Assembly (NCBI GenBank): GCA_012931725.1
Contig: CM022945.1
Coordinates: 102,826,432-102,890,431, forward strand
Direction of reading: 5' to 3'
Length of the DNA: 64,000 bases
DNA from: Litsea cubeba
Taxonomy: Eukaryota; Streptophyta; Magnoliopsida; Laurales; Lauraceae
Position numbers and translations under genes: made by a program. The first letter of the stretch is position 1. Each line of letters begins with the position of its first letter. The notes under the pieces were generated by a model, which searched no databases, was not told the DNA's origin, and saw only the letters and a program-made list of their open reading frames with translations. This document shows positions 60,301-64,000 of the stretch, piece by piece.

Positions 60301-61146
60301 TTTTGCCAAATTATTTTCTGAAAAGTATAATTGAATTCTCTTATCTTCTTTGCAGAATGAATTTGATGTTCTGTGCAAAATCTTTGAAAATAAAAGCCGA
60401 GGTCCAAAAACTGATGAAGAGTATGAGTCACCAGTTGAGGAGGATGCTGATGACTGTGTTAATGGTGACGATGGTTCCTTGTTGTCTGATTTGCCTGCCA
60501 CTTCACTCGGGCCAGAGGAGGGCCAATATGCAGTGGCAACCATCAGTACACTCAACTTTGAAGATAGACAGGATGCTGTATTACGGCCTCTTCCTACACA
60601 TACTGCAACTCCCATTGTCCCTCGGCATCATCTTTCCTCTCCTGGACATGAAATTCATAACTTCGTTCTTAATAATGTCTCTGATGAGGACCGTAATACT
60701 TGCAACGGAAGTGGTAGTCACCAGGTAAGCTTCATTTGATATTTGTTTCGTAGATTTATATACTTTTGTTATATTTGTAGTTAAGTTCTCATGGACGTGG
60801 TATTGATGATAAATGCATGGTCTAATAAGATGGCAGTTTCTCTGGTAATTTACTGGGATATTCTTTCATTGAATATGCTTTGCAGGTGGATTCAGTTCCA
60901 AACAAAAGTACTGTTGAAGATTTGGATACTCATGGGATTTATAAGGGTTCAGAGGACATAAGTGATCATAGAGAGATGGACTCTATTGATAATTCAAATT
61001 CGATTAAGCAACTGGAAGAGGAGAATTTTTGGCAGTACCACTCGTCACCAGGGTCCATTGATGGGTTCATGGAACTAAAGGATTTCTTTCTTAATAATGT
61101 CTCTGATGCGGACGGTAATACTTGCAACAGAAGTGGCAGTCACCAG
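57359..61146 (+). CDS. NAC transcription factor, copy C, rearranged, with alternative exon 2
   Basis: The exons are 57359-57527, 58625-58872 or the alternative 59176-59393, 60356-60724 and 60886-61146. All are open with GT-AG borders and agreeing phases. Subdomain A keeps the acidic pair (PDDNELVMYYL) that copies A and B lost. Exon 2 reads KGGFWKPTGKDIP, with Pro replacing the conserved Ala. It ends at GAG before GTATAG, lacking the last nine codons of the A/B exon; a deletion fused exon and intron and created a new in-phase donor. Exon 4 starts like the others (VDSVPNKSTVEDLDT) but ends with the tail of exon 3 (NNVSDADGNTCNRSGSHQ). No stop follows. In-phase exons continue into copy D (62365-62751 and 62934 onward), which could give a protein of about 620 residues ending at the TGA at 63360-63362. 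Whether it is expressed cannot be told from sequence. Confidence 0.6.
59176..59393 (+). other. Duplicated NAC exon (exon 2 prime), in phase with exon 1
   Basis: This is a second exon 2 about 0.5 kb downstream of the first, within a tandem repeat. The acceptor TTTTCCAG is at 59168-59175 and the donor GTATAG at 59394. Length 218 bases gives the same start and end phase as exon 2 (248 bases). Joined to exon 1 it reads ERFFFCSLGSRYSKGQKKN and contains FWKPTGKDKPISNKS. Joined after exon 2 it hits a TAG in the eighth codon. It therefore works only as a substitute for exon 2. Confidence 0.7.
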
Positions 61147-62364
61147 GTAAGCTTCATTTGATATTTGTTTCGTATATTTATTTACTTTTGTTATATTTGT
61201 AGTTAAGTTCTCATGGATGTGGTATTGATGATAAACGCATGGTCTAATAAGATGGCAGTTACTTTGGTAATTTACTTTTAATAGGAAATAGGACCCTAAC
61301 CAAATTACTTTCTAATAGGAAATAGTGGCTCAACTTAGGGCCTTAATCAAATTTTTCTTTAACAGCAAAATTTAAACTATATATATACATTTCAAAATAG
61401 AACTCAAAAATGTGATATTCTAAGCAACAATGGTGATAATATTTTGATGACATTGTTTGATTACAAACATTAATATATGTGAAAAAAAAATTATCATTAC
61501 TATTATTTTCTATTCAGACAGCGATACAGGACCTCATAATGAGGGGGCTGCTACGCCCTCTTATCTTAGGTACTTTTGCAAAAAAAATATGTATATATAT
61601 ATTTTCTATCATTTTCCAATATTCTGGATTTTTTGAAACTTTTTCAAATTTTTTTAAATCGCACTGCTACATTATGTAGTGCCCGCTTCGTAGTGTTTTG
61701 GCGGAGGGCTGCTACGCACGCCGCTGCCGCTGCCGCTGCCGCTACTTTCATCCTTGGGTCCCACGGGCTGGCACAACATATGATGGGCAACAATTCGCCT
61801 CTCAACCCCCACACGCTGGTTCGCACCACACAGTGTCCTTTTATTGCCAACCACGCGCCGAGGACTCGGACACGGACACGGACACGGGCGACCAATCTCC
61901 GCGAGCCCGTACTGCAAGCATGAGGTTGTGGGTTCTAGTCATGTTACCTAAAAAAGGTCGAGCAAGCATGAGGTTAAGATGTAGTGTAAAAATCCTCTTT
62001 TTTCTTATCTCCAAGCCCCAATATACAAACTCCTTTCACTGGAAAGAGCAAAAAGAGGAATGGGCTGGTTGGAATGGGAACTGTTGCATGATGATAGAGC
62101 ACTGAAATGCAAATACCTCTCTTTTTTAGTTTTTATTTGTTGCTAAACAAATGCCTCTCATCTTCTATCATTAGAAAAAATATATCACAAAAAGTCATTT
62201 CTGTTAAGCTCCCATTTTATCGATAGTTACATTTAAAAAAAAAATGGTTTTCTTATAATTTTTGCAGGGCCTTCTCTCCTCCTCTCCGGCGTGTCCCATT
62301 CACATGTTCTTTTGCCAAATTATTTTCTGAAAAGTATGATTGAATTCTTTTATCTTCTTTGCAG

Positions 62365-63466
62365 AATGAATTTGTTGTTCAGTGCAAAATCTTTGAAAAG
62401 AAAAGCCGAGGTCCAAAAACTGATGAAGAGTATGAGTCACCAGTTGAGGATGATGCTGATGACTGTGTTAATGGTGACGATGAAAATGGTTCCTTGGTGT
62501 CTCTATTGCCTGCCATCCCAAGTTCTTCACTTGGGCCAGAGGAGGGCCAAAGTACAGTGGCAACCACCAGTACACTCGACTTTGAAAATAGACAGGATGT
62601 TGTATTACCACCTCTTCCTACACATACTGCAACTCCCATTGTCCCTCGGCATCATCATCCTTCCTGTCCTGGACATGATATTCCTAAATTCTTGCTTAAT
62701 AATGTCTCTGATGAGAACGGTAATACTTGCAACGGAAGTGGTAGTCACCAGGTAAGCTTCATTTGATATTTGTTTCGTAGATTTATGTACTTTTGTTATA
62801 TTTATAGTTTAAGTTCTCATGGAAGTGGTATTGATGATAAACGCATGATCTAATAAGATGGCAGAACACTGTATAGTTCCAGTGTTACTCTGGTAATTTA
62901 CTGGGATATTCTTTCATTGAATATGCTTTGCAGGTGGATTCAGTTCCAACCAAAAGTACTGTTGAAGATTTGGATACTCATGGGATTTATAAGGGTTCAG
63001 AGGACATAAGTGATCATAAAGAGATGGACTTTATTCATAATTCAAATTTGATTAAGCAACTGGAAGAGGAGACTTTTTGGCAGCACCACTTGTCACCAGG
63101 GTCCATTGATGGGTTGGAAGTAAATGATCTTTTGAATCCAATGGAAGAAGATTGCGAGGCTTACATCCAGTGGGATGACCTTTTGAGCCCAGTGGCAGCC
63201 GATGTCTCCAACCAGGGGACGTCGTTTCTTCCTGCCCATAATGCCACACCAGTTTTGCCTGCTCATGAGGTAAACTGTCTTGTTCATTTTACATTCCACA
63301 TTTTCTTTCTTTCTTTTATTTTTATTTTTATTTTATTTAATCACTGTAATAGCGAGTTCTGAAAACATTCGGGGACATAGGGAACCAACATGTGACTCTG
63401 CTGCTTATTCACCTCTGAAAGCAGGAGAAATAGTAGGCCAATATACCCCTCGATCATTGGCGAGAG
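62365..63466 (+). pseudogene. NAC partial copy D, exons 3-5
   Basis: The exon 3 copy is 62365-62751 (129 codons, NEFVVQCKIFEKKSRGPKTD). The exon 4 copy is 62934-63269 (112 codons, ending in NATPVLPAHE like copy B). Both have intact splice sites. The exon 5 copy (to about 63466) has lost 40-odd bases spanning the acceptor and the exon start seen in copy B at 48260-48305. The remaining AG sites give the wrong frame. There is no promoter, exon 1 or exon 2 of its own. It may serve as extra 3' exons of copy C. Confidence 0.7.
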
Positions 63467-63497
63467 GTATTTTTGCTATCCTCAGTGCCATTATGAT

Positions 63498-64000
63498 GTA
63501 ACTGATTGGCACATGCATGAATATGGGCTTGAAGGCAAGGTATAGTATGTCACTCAGAGGTGATTGAGAACAATAACATGAATCTTCATTTTAGACTATT
63601 TTTCACATGCCATGTTATATGATACAGTTATGGTACCCAGTATTACAAAATTTAAAAAAAAATTGCGGGTTCCTTTAAATCCCAATTTCTTAGGATGGTG
63701 AAGCCATTCTTGTTTACAGGTTATGTCCAAACCATCTAAAATGAATCTCTTAATTTATCAACTATTGATGCTACCCTTAAATACTCTCAAATGCGCTTAT
63801 TTTTTATTCTATCTTTCCTTGTTTAACCACATGTTTGTCTCGGACATCTTTTTTTTATCGGTAATCTCAACATCTTTATCTTGCTACACATTTTTTTAAT
63901 GTGTATTGGCCAACATTCTACTCCATAGGTCATAGATCGTTTAATTGCCGTCTTATTAATAATAAAGCATGATGGTATCAAAAGAGCTCTCTTTGTGGTT
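63498..64000 (+). pseudogene. NAC fragment E and RTE LINE remnant at window edge
   Basis: At 63498 the sequence jumps from exon 5 of D into the last 40 bases of a copy C-type exon 2 (ACTGATTGGCACATGCATGA, then GTATAG). Intron 2 follows. Near 63720 it jumps again into RTE LINE sequence matching 25220-25620 of copy A. The array continues beyond the window. Confidence 0.7.

Larger units (their letters stand above)
53186..61278 (+). repeat. Duplicated block carrying NAC copy C
   Basis: It starts at AACAATAGCC-like sequence matching 17764 and 35640, and is colinear with the other units through exon 4. It lacks the LINE of A and B and the hAT of B. It has a private hAT MITE (56308-56428) and a 0.5-kb tandem duplication of exon 2 (about 58650-59690). 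Confidence 0.85.

Overview
The window is plant nuclear DNA. It shows spliced genes with GT-AG introns, long AT-rich introns, and hAT, PIF/Harbinger-like, LINE, SINE and LTR-element remnants. The sequence alone does not fix the species. Only two kinds of host gene are recognisable: one trichome-birefringence-like (TBL) cell-wall acetyltransferase gene, and a tandem array of NAC transcription factor genes.

Layout. 1-4.2 kb has no recognised gene but holds a clean 575-bp hAT-type element. 4.27-7.7 kb is a complete three-exon TBL gene. From about 9.4 kb to the end the window is a tandem array. Unit 1 (about 9.43-29.14 kb) is an unrecognised spacer block X1, LTR and DNA transposon debris, then NAC copy A. 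Unit 2 (about 29.14-50.1 kb) is spacer X2, then NAC copy B. Unit 3 starts near 53.19 kb with a third promoter and NAC copy C. It runs into a rearranged partial copy D (61.7-63.5 kb) and the start of a further fragment E that leaves the window.

Each full NAC copy has the same plan: a TATA promoter with a perfect heat-shock element and a TGACGTCA box, a non-coding first exon, a long 5'UTR intron, exon 1 (NAC subdomains A and B), exon 2 (subdomains C and D), exon 3 (subdomain E and acidic linker) and exon 4. Copy B alone keeps exons 5-7, including a hydrophobic C-terminus like that of membrane-tethered NACs. Copy A is cut off inside exon 4 at the tandem-duplication junction. Copy C has a second, tandemly duplicated exon 2 whose phases fit mutually exclusive splicing, and an exon 4 fused in frame to the end of exon 3.

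The copies act as each other's empty-site controls. At least six transposon insertions are present in one paralogue and cleanly absent in another, and most have target-site duplications. They order the events: the A/B ancestor gained a LINE after splitting from C, and later each copy gained its own hAT, SINE or MITE insertions. All statements rest on reading the sequence; no alignments or database searches were run.
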